From the NCBI GenBank assembly GCA_963770035.1, contig CAVYON010000024.1, positions 1 through 64,000 of the forward strand: a stretch of 64,000 nucleotides of DNA. Direction: 5' to 3'. Position 1 is the first letter of the stretch; every line of letters starts with the position of its first letter. Below the pieces are notes generated by a model, which saw only the letters and a program-made list of their open reading frames with translations, had not been told where the DNA came from and ran no database searches. Of the stretch, positions 37,108 through 47,764 are shown in pieces. This stretch comes from Roseiarcus sp963770035. Lineage in GTDB: Bacteria; Pseudomonadota; Alphaproteobacteria; Rhizobiales; Beijerinckiaceae. The translations under genes were made by a program, and so were the position numbers.

Positions 37108-37581
37108 TCATCGGACTGTCACCGTTCCATGCATGCCCAAGTCGTAGTGGCCGGGGATAAGACAGGCGAACTCGAAGACCCCTTTATGGGTGAATCGCCA
37201 GACGAGCGTCGCAGACGCGCCAGGCGCAACCGCGACCGCGTTCGGATCGCGGTGCTTCATGCCGGGCATCGCCGCCATCATCGCGGCGTGGTTCTTGTTG
37301 GCCTCCGGGGTTCCGAGAAAGAACTCGTGCTCGAGTTGGCCGGCGTTGCGAATCTCGAAGCGAACCTGCTCGCCGCGGCGCGCCTCGACCCGATCAGGCG
37401 CAAAATGCATACCATCTGCGCCTTCGGACATGACAACCTCGACGGGTCGCGACGCCCGGCCGGGATTGCCGGGCTCACCGACTGACGAACCGCCGTGCGC
37501 TGCGAGCCGCGCCGGCGAGACGGCGATTAGCATCGCTCCGATCGCCGCCAAAATCGCGCCTTTGCGAACTGAGACCCTCAT
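37108..37581 (-). CDS. Secreted cupredoxin (blue-copper-type protein)
   Basis: The 157-residue protein has a signal peptide (KGAILAAIGAMLIAVSPARL, cleaved near LAAHG) and a single cupredoxin domain. The type 1 copper ligands can be placed: the first histidine in NAGQLEHEFFLG, and FACLIPGHYDLGMHGTVTV supplying cysteine, histidine and methionine. A methionine-rich loop (AAMMAAMPGMKH) resembles copper-resistance cupredoxins. It should act in the periplasm as a copper carrier or electron carrier. Encoded 10 bp after nuoF and 25 bp before the pentapeptide gene, it is cotranscribed with complex I. It is not part of any complex I known to me. Confidence 0.8.
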   Translation of the reverse strand: MRVSVRKGAILAAIGAMLIAVSPARLAAHGGSSVGEPGNPGRASRPVEVVMSEGADGMHFAPDRVEARRGEQVRFEIRNAGQLEHEFFLGTPEANKNHAAMMAAMPGMKHRDPNAVAVAPGASATLVWRFTHKGVFEFACLIPGHYDLGMHGTVTVR

Positions 37582-37591
37582 CCCCTACTCC

Positions 37592-38896
37592 CTACTCCGC
37601 CGCCGCGCGCACAGGCTCGCTGTGCGGATGGGCGGAGTAATCATCGATGCGACGCTCGATCTCGGATCGGAAGTGGGCGATGAGCCCCTGGATAGGCCAA
37701 GCCGCCGCATCGCCGAGCGCGCAAATCGTGTGGCCCTCGACCTGCTTCGTCACGTCGAGCAGCATGTCGATCTCGCGCTTTTGCGCGCGGCCTTCAGCCA
37801 TGCGGTTGACGACCCGCCACATCCAGCCCGTGCCCTCCCGGCAGGGCGTACACTGGCCGCAACTCTCGTGCTTGTAAAAGTAGGAGAGGCGCGCGATTGC
37901 GCGCACGATGTCGGTCGACTTGTCCATGACGATGACCGCCGCCGTCCCGAGCCCGGAGCGGAGCTTGCCGAGCGAGTCGAAATCCAGCGGGCAATCGATG
38001 ATCTGCGCGGCCGGCACGCAGCGGACTGACGAGCCCCCCGGAATGACGGCAAGCAGATTATCCCAGCCGCCGCGCATGCCGCCGCAGTGCGTCTCGATCA
38101 GTTCGCGGAACGAGATCGACATCGCCTCTTCGACATTGCAGGGTTTGTTGACGTGACCGGACACGCAGAAAAGCTTGGTGCCGCTGTTGTTGGGAGCGCC
38201 GAAGCCGGTGAACCAGGAGGCGCCGCGCCTCAAGATGGTCGGGGCGACGGCGATGGATTCGACGTTGTTGACCGTCGTCGGGCAACCATAGAGTCCCATG
38301 CCGGCGGGAAACGGCGGCTTCATCCGAGGCATGCCCTTTTTGCCCTCGAGCAATTCGAGCATGGCGGTCTCTTCGCCGCAGATATAGGCGCCGGCGCCGT
38401 GGTGCACATAGAGGTCGAACGGCCAGCCGTGGATATTGTCCCTGCCGATCAGCTTTGCCTCGTAGGCCTCTTCGACCGCCGCCTCAAAGCGCTCCCGCTC
38501 CTCAATGTACTCGCCGCGGAAATAGATGTAGGCTGCCTGAGCGCCCATAGCGAACGAGGCGACCAGCGCGCCCTCGATCAGCACATGCGGATCATTCCGT
38601 AGGATCTCGCGGTCCTTGCAGGTGCCCGGCTCGGATTCGTCGGCGTTGATAACGAGATAATGCGGCCGCTTCGGATCGATGGTCTTGGGCATGAACGACC
38701 ACTTGAGCCCAGTCGGAAACCCGGCCCCCCCACGCCCGCGCAGGCCTGAGGCCTTCATTTCAGCGATGATCCAGTCGCGCCCCTTGGCAATCACAGCCTT
38801 GGTGCCGTCCCAGTTGCCGCGGGCCCGCGCGCCTTTCAGACTACGGTCGCCGAAGCCGTAGAGATTTGTGAAGATCCGGTCCTTGTCTTCCAGCAT
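37592..38896 (-). CDS. nuoF: NADH-quinone oxidoreductase subunit F
   Basis: NuoF binds NADH and FMN and holds cluster N3. The 434-residue protein shows the NADH/FMN motif RGRGGAGFPTGLKWSFMPK, the FMN site region VINADESEPGTCKDREILRN, GAGAYICGEETAMLELLEGK, and the [4Fe-4S] cysteines in HESCGQCTPCREGTGWMW. All are complete. The gene follows nuoE by 3 bp and has normal length for alphaproteobacteria. Electrons pass from here to NuoE and NuoG. Confidence 0.96.
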   Translation of the reverse strand: MLEDKDRIFTNLYGFGDRSLKGARARGNWDGTKAVIAKGRDWIIAEMKASGLRGRGGAGFPTGLKWSFMPKTIDPKRPHYLVINADESEPGTCKDREILRNDPHVLIEGALVASFAMGAQAAYIYFRGEYIEERERFEAAVEEAYEAKLIGRDNIHGWPFDLYVHHGAGAYICGEETAMLELLEGKKGMPRMKPPFPAGMGLYGCPTTVNNVESIAVAPTILRRGASWFTGFGAPNNSGTKLFCVSGHVNKPCNVEEAMSISFRELIETHCGGMRGGWDNLLAVIPGGSSVRCVPAAQIIDCPLDFDSLGKLRSGLGTAAVIVMDKSTDIVRAIARLSYFYKHESCGQCTPCREGTGWMWRVVNRMAEGRAQKREIDMLLDVTKQVEGHTICALGDAAAWPIQGLIAHFRSEIERRIDDYSAHPHSEPVRAAAE

Positions 38897-38899
38897 CGC

Positions 38900-40132
38900 T
38901 CAGGCTCCCGACTTCTCGTCGATGGGGATGGGGACTTCGCGATCTTTCAGGCTTATTCCGCCATGCGAGAGGTTGGACGCCTGCGCCACCCAGCGCTCCC
39001 GATGGATCCGCCCGGGGAAAGCGAGATAGGTCCCAACCCAACGAATCTCGGAGAGCGTCCAGGCAGCAATCTGATCGAAGTGAAAAACGCCGAGTTCGTG
39101 CAGACGCTTCTCATTGGTCGGGCCGACGCCCTTGATGCGCTGCAGATTGTCGGCCATCCCTCCGCGCGGGGCCGGCAGGGCCACGGGGCGAGTGCCGACC
39201 GCGTTCGCCTTCTCTTCGGACGTTGCGTCGGACGGCAGCTTTGCGAGTTCCGATTTGACGTGAGCCTCCTCGGCGTCCGCACGGGCTTGCGCAGCTTTCT
39301 CGTCAATGTGGACGAGTTGAGCGTGGCGGCCGCCGGTCACGGTCGTATCCCCACCCTGCGGAGCGTCGGCGGTTGGCTGTGCAGCCTCGGTCGCCGGATG
39401 AGGCGTCAGGGTTCCCTGCGCGGCGGCGCTTGGCGCAGCCGGGTCATCAATATGAACGATTCGCCCTTGATCTGCAGCTGCCGAGTCGTTCGCCGGAGCC
39501 GGCGCCCCCTGCCCGCCGCTCTTGCCGTCGGCGCCATAGAGCGACGTCAGCGCGGTGAGACCGCCGACCGGCTCGGAGGACAGACGGCCGATCTGCGAAC
39601 CCTTCTTGACCGGATGCCCGGCCGCCAGGTCGTTGAGCAGCTTGGCGAAATTCTCCGGCGTCAGATCCTCGTAATAGTCATCGTTGATCTGGACCACTGG
39701 GGCGTTGCAACAGGCGCCGAGGCATTCGACCTCGCTCCACGAGAACAGACCATCCGCAGTGACGTGGTCAGGTGCGCCGACGCGCCTGCGCAGCACGGTC
39801 TTGATGTCCTCGGCGCCGCGCAGCACGCACGGCGTCGTGCCGCAGAGCTGGACGTAATAGCGCCCGACCGGTTCCAGATTGAACATCGTGTAGAAGGTCG
39901 CGACCTCGAGCACGCGGATCTTCGGCATCTCGAGCATCTCGGCGACTTTCTCGATTGCCGCCTTCGAGAGCCAATAATCGTTCTGCTTCTGCGCCCGCCA
40001 CAGAAGCGCGATCACCGCCGATGCCTGCCGGCCAGGCGGATATTTGGCGATTTCTTTCTCTGCCCACGCCTTGTTGTCGGGCGTGAACTCGAAGCTCGCG
40101 GGCTGCTTCTCGGCAAGGCGGCGGACGGACAT
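38900..40132 (-). CDS. nuoE: NADH-quinone oxidoreductase subunit E with C-terminal helix-hairpin-helix extension
   Basis: The first roughly 200 residues are the normal NuoE, a thioredoxin-like fold holding the [2Fe-2S] cluster N1a: VQLCGTTPCVLRGAEDI and VECLGACCNAPVVQINDDY supply the four cysteines. The remaining about 210 residues are an alanine- and proline-rich linker and a terminal domain with LQRIKGVGPTNEKRLHELGV and FHFDQIAAWTLSEIRWVGTY, a helix-hairpin-helix-like fold. The total of 410 residues is more than double the E. coli subunit, although similar extensions occur in rhizobia. The added domain's role is unknown. The stop is 3 bp from the nuoF start. Confidence 0.93.
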   Translation of the reverse strand: MSVRRLAEKQPASFEFTPDNKAWAEKEIAKYPPGRQASAVIALLWRAQKQNDYWLSKAAIEKVAEMLEMPKIRVLEVATFYTMFNLEPVGRYYVQLCGTTPCVLRGAEDIKTVLRRRVGAPDHVTADGLFSWSEVECLGACCNAPVVQINDDYYEDLTPENFAKLLNDLAAGHPVKKGSQIGRLSSEPVGGLTALTSLYGADGKSGGQGAPAPANDSAAADQGRIVHIDDPAAPSAAAQGTLTPHPATEAAQPTADAPQGGDTTVTGGRHAQLVHIDEKAAQARADAEEAHVKSELAKLPSDATSEEKANAVGTRPVALPAPRGGMADNLQRIKGVGPTNEKRLHELGVFHFDQIAAWTLSEIRWVGTYLAFPGRIHRERWVAQASNLSHGGISLKDREVPIPIDEKSGA

Positions 40133-40173
40133 GGGCTAAACAATCCAAGCGTCGAAACCGGCGGGGCGGCGCG

Positions 40174-40374
40174 TCATCGCCCGCCTCCGCGCGTATCGTT
40201 GAGAACAAGGTAGAGCGAAACCATGGCGATCCCGATGACAATTCCGAGATCGATTTGCGGCTGGACGAGCGGCTCCCCTGATGCGAGCCGCATGCCGCCT
40301 ACCAGGACGACGAACGACGCGGCGCCCGAGAGGATCAGGCCCGCGCGGTTCTTGAGCGACTCGAGCCCGGTCAC
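40174..40374 (-). CDS. Small two-helix membrane protein between nuoD and nuoE
   Basis: GTG at 40374 overlaps the nuoD stop as GTGA and opens a frame of 66 residues. Two hydrophobic segments are seen, AGLILSGAASFVVLVGGMRL and DLGIVIGIAMVSLYLVLND, separated by a short loop; the ends are polar and positively charged. This is a typical small inner-membrane protein. I do not recognise a named family. Because start and stop overlap between two complex I genes, it is almost certainly translated and may be an accessory part of the complex, which is inference. Confidence 0.7.
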   Translation of the reverse strand: MTGLESLKNRAGLILSGAASFVVLVGGMRLASGEPLVQPQIDLGIVIGIAMVSLYLVLNDTRGGGR

Positions 40375-41564
40375 CGGTCGACCTCCCCGAACACGATGTC
40401 GAGCGAGCCGAGAATGGCGCTGACATCGGCGAGCATGTGCTTGCGGCAGATGAAATCCATCGCCTGCAGGTGCGCAAAGCCCGGCGCCCGCAGCCTGCAA
40501 CGATAGGGCTTGTTGGTGCCGTCCGACACCAGATAAACGCCGAACTCGCCCTTCGGCGCCTCGACCGCCGCGTAAACCTCTCCAGTCGGTACCTTGTAGC
40601 CCTCGGTGTAGAGCTTAAAGTGATGGATGAGCGCCTCCATCGACGTCTTCATGTCGCCGCGCTTGGGCGGCACGACCTTGCCGTCGTCGCTGGAAATTGG
40701 ACCGTCGCCGCCGTGCGACTTCAATTTCTCGCAGCACTGCTTCATGATGTGCGCCGACTGGCGCATCTCCGCCATGCGGATGAGGTAGCGATCATAGCAG
40801 TCGCCGTTCTTGCCGACGGGGATGTCGAACTCCATCTCCTCATAACACTCGTAGGGTTGCGCCTTGCGAAGATCCCAGGGCGCGCCTGAGCCGCGCACCA
40901 TCACACCGGAAAAGCCCCAGGCCCAGGCGTCCTCGAGCTTCACCACGCCGATGTTGACGTTGCGCTGCTTGAAGATACGGTTGCCGGTGAGCAGGGTCTC
41001 GAGGTCGTCGCAGACATTGAGAAACGGATCACAGAACTCGTAGATATCGTCGATCAGCTTCGACGTGAGGTCCTGGTGTACGCCGCCCGGGCGAAAATAG
41101 GCGGCGTGCATGCGCGAGCCGCTGGCGCGTTCGTAGAACACCATGAGCTTCTCGCGTTCCTCGAAGCCCCAAAGCGGCGGAGTCAGAGCCCCAACGTCCA
41201 TCGCCCCGGTGGTCACGCACAGCAGATGCGATAAGAGCCGCCCGATCTCGCAATAGAGCACGCGGATGAGTTGTCCGCGCCGGGGAACCGTGAGGCCGAG
41301 CAGGCGCTCGACCGCTAGCGCATAGGCGTGCTCCTGGTTCATTGGCGCGACATAATCGAGCCGGTCAAGGTAGGGCACGTTCTGGAGGTAGGTGCGCGCC
41401 TCCATCAGCTTTTCGGTGCCGCGATGCAGGAGCCCGATATGCGGATCGACCCGTTCGACCACCTCGCCGTCAAGCTCCAGCACCAGGCGCAGCACGCCGT
41501 GCGCCGCCGGATGCTGCGGCCCGAAGTTGATGGTGAAATTGCGGAGGTTCGGTTGCTCGGTCAT
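40371..41564 (-). CDS. nuoD: NADH-quinone oxidoreductase subunit D
   Basis: NuoD (49-kDa subunit) lines the quinone pocket. The 397-residue protein starts NLRNFTINFGPQHPAAHGVL, the diagnostic HPAAHG box, and continues with VAPMNQEHAYALAVERLLGL and ends with APGFAHLQAMDFICRKHMLA. Ligand histidine and aspartate of the quinone site are within these conserved parts. Length is normal. The ATG at 41564 overlaps the nuoC stop as ATGA. NuoC and NuoD are separate here, unlike the fused NuoCD of enterobacteria. Confidence 0.96.
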   Translation of the reverse strand: MTEQPNLRNFTINFGPQHPAAHGVLRLVLELDGEVVERVDPHIGLLHRGTEKLMEARTYLQNVPYLDRLDYVAPMNQEHAYALAVERLLGLTVPRRGQLIRVLYCEIGRLLSHLLCVTTGAMDVGALTPPLWGFEEREKLMVFYERASGSRMHAAYFRPGGVHQDLTSKLIDDIYEFCDPFLNVCDDLETLLTGNRIFKQRNVNIGVVKLEDAWAWGFSGVMVRGSGAPWDLRKAQPYECYEEMEFDIPVGKNGDCYDRYLIRMAEMRQSAHIMKQCCEKLKSHGGDGPISSDDGKVVPPKRGDMKTSMEALIHHFKLYTEGYKVPTGEVYAAVEAPKGEFGVYLVSDGTNKPYRCRLRAPGFAHLQAMDFICRKHMLADVSAILGSLDIVFGEVDR

Positions 41565-42166
41565 TGGCGACCGCTCGCTTTCTCATCCCCCGGCAGCGGA
41601 GGCCCCTCCCAGGGGCTCAGGAAGTCGAACTGGCGGAATTCCTGGGGAAGGCGCACCGGCTCGTAGCGGACGCGCTTCTCTTGATCATCATAGCGTACCT
41701 CGACGAATCCGGTCATCGGGAAATCCTTGCGCAGAGGATGGCCGTCAAAACCGTAATCGGTAAGGATGCGGCGCAGATCCGGGTGACCGACGAACAGCAC
41801 GCCGAAGAGGTCGTAAATTTCGCGCTCGTACCACTCGGCGCCAGGATAGACGGCGGTCGCGCTGGCGAGGGGCGTCTCCTCGTCGGTCATCGCCTTGACG
41901 CGGATGCGGCGATCGTGCTTCGGCGACATCAGGTGGTAGACGACATCGAACCGCCTCTCGCGCACCGGATAGTCGGCGCCGAGGATGTCGATGATCGAAA
42001 CAAACATCGAGGCGGGATCGTCGCGCAGAAACCTCAGCACCTCGATGTTGCGCGCAGGATCGACCGTCAGGGTCAGTTCCCCGAAGGCAAATGTCTGGTC
42101 GACGACCGCGCGCGGCAGCGCGGCGGCGACCTTTTCGCCGATCGTTTTCAAGAGTTCGTCCATCAA
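41561..42166 (-). CDS. nuoC: NADH-quinone oxidoreductase subunit C
   Basis: NuoC (30-kDa subunit) stabilises the quinone-side arm. The 201-residue protein has the conserved FVSIIDILGADYPVRERRFD and the signature region GAEWYEREIYDLFGVLFVGH followed by LRRILTDYGFDGHPLRKDFP. These mark the family unmistakably. The C-terminal tail (LSPWEGPPLPGDEKASG) is polar. It lies 27 bp after nuoB and overlaps nuoD. Confidence 0.96.
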   Translation of the reverse strand: MMDELLKTIGEKVAAALPRAVVDQTFAFGELTLTVDPARNIEVLRFLRDDPASMFVSIIDILGADYPVRERRFDVVYHLMSPKHDRRIRVKAMTDEETPLASATAVYPGAEWYEREIYDLFGVLFVGHPDLRRILTDYGFDGHPLRKDFPMTGFVEVRYDDQEKRVRYEPVRLPQEFRQFDFLSPWEGPPLPGDEKASGRQ

Positions 42167-42193
42167 ACCGTCTTTCGTCCTTCGACCGGCGTC

Positions 42194-42769
42194 CTAGCGT
42201 TCGATCGTGCCGGTGCGGCGAATCTTCTTCTGCAGCATTAGCACGCCGTATAGCAGCGCCTCCGCCGTCGGTGGGCAGCCGGGAACGTAAATGTCAACCG
42301 GCACGATGCGGTCGCAGCCGCGGACAACCGAGTAGGAATAGTGATAGTAACCGCCGCCGTTGGCGCAGGAGCCCATCGAAATGACGTAGCGCGGCTCGGG
42401 CATCTGATCGTAGACCTTGCGCAGCGCGGGGGCCATCTTGTTGGTCAGCGTTCCGGCGACGATCATCACGTCGGACTGGCGAGGACTTCCGCGCGGCGCG
42501 AAGCCAAAGCGCTCAACATCGTAGCGTGGCATGGACAATTGCATCATCTCGACCGCGCAGCAGGCAAGGCCGAAAGTCATCCACATCAGCGAGCCCGTGC
42601 GCGCCCACTGGATGAGGTCATCGGTTGTGGTGACCAGAAAGCCCTTGTCGGCGAGTTCATCGTTCAGCGCACCGAAGAAGGAGTCGTTCGAGCCGACCGG
42701 CCTGCCGGTAGCGGGGTCGAGCACGCCCATCGAAGCGCGCGCGACTGTTGGACCGGAACTCAATCCCAT
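42194..42769 (-). CDS. nuoB: NADH-quinone oxidoreductase subunit B
   Basis: NuoB holds cluster N2, the last electron carrier before quinone. Its four cysteine ligands are visible: the pair in MTFGLACCAVEMMQ, one in SMGSCANGGGYYHYSYSVV and one in DIYVPGCPPTAEALLYG. From ATG 42769 the protein has 191 residues and begins GLSSGPTVARASMGVLDP; this ATG overlaps the end of nuoA by 10 bp. An upstream extension to 42841 is open but runs inside nuoA. A later ATG (GVLDPATGRP) is the alternative start. Confidence 0.95.
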   Translation of the reverse strand: MGLSSGPTVARASMGVLDPATGRPVGSNDSFFGALNDELADKGFLVTTTDDLIQWARTGSLMWMTFGLACCAVEMMQLSMPRYDVERFGFAPRGSPRQSDVMIVAGTLTNKMAPALRKVYDQMPEPRYVISMGSCANGGGYYHYSYSVVRGCDRIVPVDIYVPGCPPTAEALLYGVLMLQKKIRRTGTIER

Positions 42770-43125
42770 TCCAGCGCTCCCTTGTTCCATTCGTAAACGA
42801 AGCCGACCGTCAGCACCGCCAGAAAGAGGATCATCGACCAAAAACCGAGCGCTCCAATGTCATGAAAGACGATCGCCCACGGAAACAGGAAGGCGACTTC
42901 GAGATCGAAAATGATGAACAGCAGCGACACCAAGTAGAACCTGGCGTCGAACCGCATACGCGCATCGTCGAACGGATCGAAACCGCATTCGTAAGGAGAC
43001 AGCTTTTCCGGATCCGGAGCTTTGAAGGCGAGAAGGAAGGGCATGACCATCAGGGCCCCGGCAATCAGGGAGGCAAGGATGACGAAAACGACCAACGGAA
43101 GGTAGTCGGAAATAAGGCTCGGCAT
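42760..43125 (-). CDS. nuoA: NADH-quinone oxidoreductase subunit A
   Basis: NuoA is a three-helix subunit near the quinone cavity. The 121-residue protein begins PSLISDYLPLVVFVILASLI and has the conserved loop SPYECGFDPFDDARMRFDAR with its cysteine, then FYLVSLLFIIFDLEVAFLFP with the acidic residues in TM2. ATG 43125 matches family length; the frame is open to 43257 without similarity. It is the first gene of the operon. The 220 bp upstream to the tRNA-Asp should contain the promoter, but I see no clear -35/-10 pair to report. Confidence 0.94.
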   Translation of the reverse strand: MPSLISDYLPLVVFVILASLIAGALMVMPFLLAFKAPDPEKLSPYECGFDPFDDARMRFDARFYLVSLLFIIFDLEVAFLFPWAIVFHDIGALGFWSMILFLAVLTVGFVYEWNKGALEWD

Positions 43126-43348
43126 CGGCCTGGCTCGCGGATTCGGACAAGCGTGGAGGGACATGCGTCGCGTGAAACGCAGCCCCCTTTTGCTGGATCG
43201 ACGCCTATCGCAGCGCAGCGACGCATGCAAGGTGAAAGGCGTCCCCGTGAGCATCAAGTCTGATGCCGCGGCCGCCCGATTGGGCGAAATAGAAGGCCCG
43301 CGGGCGCACGATCAACCGACGTTAGCAACAAGCGCTAGAAGGAGAAAA

Positions 43349-43425
<77 letters not shown>

Positions 43426-43528
43426 GCGAGGGTCGGCGGGGGATAGGCCAGCCGCGTCTTCAAGTCAATACCGCGCGCGCTTTTGCGCTGGCCGGACCGC
43501 ATCGCGTCCAGCGCGCCAAAAAAAGGGA

Positions 43529-44164
43529 TCAGAATTGGCTGACCGCGAACGACCAGCGCCGCATTTCATCGGGGCTGAGCATATGCATCGTGTCGGGCGG
43601 CAACAACTCGGCAGCGCGTACCAGCGCCGGATTGACGCCCATGCGGCGGGCGTAGCGGGCGAGCACCGCCACCATAGGCGGGTCGGCGAAACTCCGCGTC
43701 GTGCGCTGGCCAAACCATCCTGCGCCCTCGGTCTCGACAATTGACATCCGGTGCAGCGCGACTTCGCTGCCCGGCGGCGCAACGCGGCGCACGGCGCCCA
43801 TCATCGCGTAGACGCAGGCAGACAGGCATTCGCCCACATATGGGCCCGGAGCCCCTTGAGCGTGGAACCGCCCAACAACGCCCGCGATCCGCAAGTCGCG
43901 CAGAATGTGACCGAATGTCATCGACGCGACGACGTTGCCGCCGCGCGAGTTGAAGAACACGATTCGCTTGAGCTTGCCATCCTCAGCGCCGGACTTGAGG
44001 AAATCGACGAAGGCCTGCGGGGTCGAGGCTTCAATCACACCGTCGGCGACGATGACGTGCGGACAGCGTGCGCCGCAACGACCAACATCGAGGGGTTCCA
44101 CCCGGAAGGTCATCGAGCCGGAGTCAGCGCTCGCCGCCACCGGCGGCGCAAATCCCCACAGCAC
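43529..44164 (-). CDS. Periplasmic ClpP-fold protein (COG3904-like); start uncertain
   Basis: The mature part reads like exported proteins with a ClpP/crotonase-like fold (COG3904 type): FFNSRGGNVVASMTFGHILR gives the glycine-rich loop, GECLSACVYAMMGAVRRV the candidate nucleophile serine, and EVALHRMSIVETEG the candidate histidine. Before it lies a hydrophobic run (FGLALVLWGFAPPVAASADS) that suits a signal peptide. No ATG, GTG or TTG is correctly placed ahead of that run: the frame runs straight into the tRNA-Val at 44212. GTG 44164 would cut the signal short. An ATG in another frame at about 44207 could be the true start if one base is wrong. Its function is unknown; perhaps a protease or a scaffold. 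Confidence 0.6.
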   Translation of the reverse strand: MLWGFAPPVAASADSGSMTFRVEPLDVGRCGARCPHVIVADGVIEASTPQAFVDFLKSGAEDGKLKRIVFFNSRGGNVVASMTFGHILRDLRIAGVVGRFHAQGAPGPYVGECLSACVYAMMGAVRRVAPPGSEVALHRMSIVETEGAGWFGQRTTRSFADPPMVAVLARYARRMGVNPALVRAAELLPPDTMHMLSPDEMRRWSFAVSQF

Positions 44165-44211
44165 CAGAGCGAGCCCGAACGCGAGCCTCGCAAGCGCCTT
44201 GGCGCATAGCC

Positions 44212-44287
44212 TGGTGGGCGGTGACGGGCTCGAACCGCCGACCCTCTCGGTGTAAACGAGATGCTCTGCCAACTGAGCTAACCGCCC
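44212..44287 (-). tRNA. tRNA-Val (TAC)
   Basis: The 76-nt minus-strand gene starts GGGCGGTTAGCTCAGTTGG, has anticodon arm TCTCGTTTACACCGAGA with anticodon TAC, T arm GGCGGTTCGAGCCCGTC and an encoded CCA. The acceptor stem GGGCGGT pairs with ACCGCCC. Confidence 0.95.
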
Positions 44288-44482
44288 TCATTGCCGTGGC
44301 GCGCCAGATTACAGATTTGGAAGCGCCACGCCAAGGCATAGCCGATGGGCCAAGAGAACCACCTTCGCGCGTCGAAGGCGTCGCCGAGCCTGGCGCAGCC
44401 ATTCGCGCGGGCGACGTGGCGAGATAAACTCCCCGGGCGCGCCGCATCCGCCGCGCCCACCGGCCGAGGCCATGGGTCTGTC

Positions 44483-44773
44483 TTACTTCTTGCCCGACTT
44501 CTTGTTGAGCGACGCCTTCAGAGCCGCACCGGGCTTGAAGCGAGCGTTTTTCGACGCCGCGATCTTAATCTCCTTGCCGGTGGCGGGATTGCGGCCCTTG
44601 CCCGCAGCGCGCTCCCGCACCGAGAATGTGCCGAAGCCGACAAGGCGCACTTCGTCGCCCTTCTTGAGCGTCTTCTCGATTCCCTCCAGCACGGCATCGA
44701 GCGCCTTGGCGGCGGCAACCTTAGTCAGCTCCGCCTCCGTGGCGATGTGATCGACGAGTTCGAGTTTGTTCAT
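44483..44773 (-). CDS. hupB: DNA-binding protein HU
   Basis: HU bends and compacts DNA as a dimer. The 96-residue protein begins NKLELVDHIATEAELTKVAA, contains the core GDEVRLVGFGTFSVRERAAG and the arm motif GRNPATGKEIKIAASKNARF, and ends with a lysine-rich tail. ATG 44773 gives standard length; the frame is open upstream without similarity. It lies after lon in the same direction, a common alphaproteobacterial order, but a strong hairpin between them suggests that most transcripts are separate. Confidence 0.95.
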   Translation of the reverse strand: MNKLELVDHIATEAELTKVAAAKALDAVLEGIEKTLKKGDEVRLVGFGTFSVRERAAGKGRNPATGKEIKIAASKNARFKPGAALKASLNKKSGKK

Positions 44774-45017
44774 CCTGGCCTCTCCATTCCAACGCGGCGT
44801 CTCTTCCGGCGCCGTCATCTCGCGCGGCGTCTTGCGCCGCCGCACGCTCACGCACGCACGCCCGGAATCGATGCGGCGCCAGATCGGCGCCGCCGGCCCG
44901 AATCGACGGCTGAGTTCGATCCATTGCTCACGTTTCACCCAGCAGGCGCAAGGCTTTGCAGGAATTACCGGCAAAAAAAGATGCGATTTTCCCCGCAAAC
45001 CGGGCTGTAGACGACAA

Positions 45018-45050
45018 AAGCGCCCCGAATCCTGGGGATTCGCGGCGCTT
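45018..45050 (-). terminator. Strong hairpin after lon, probable Rho-independent terminator
   Basis: Arms 45018-45032 and 45036-45050 form a 15-bp stem with one mismatch around a 3-base loop. On the minus strand the stem ends GGGGCGCTTTTG, so a short T run follows. It lies 43 bp beyond the lon stop and upstream of hupB. Confidence 0.75.
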
Positions 45051-45092
45051 GTGTCACGGTCGGGAGGCGCGTTCGGCCGCCGCGGCGTCAAG

Positions 45093-47513
<2,421 letters not shown>

Positions 47514-47764
47514 GGCTATCCCTCTCGGAAGCCGGATCGTCGCCCGGCTCCCATGTTTGCATTGACGACGCCCGCCAACTTCGACCGGCCCTCATTCTGT
47601 TCGGCAGCCGGCGCCGGTCGCTTGTGCGCCCCGCCACTTTCCAGTTGGACGCGGCGGCATGATTCCCTCACGCAATGTCTGTGCCGCGTCGCAGGAATCA
47701 AACGTCTTCGCGAAAGATGGGCCCCATCAGCCGCAGTTTCAAGTTGCGACCGCAGCGTCCGGCG

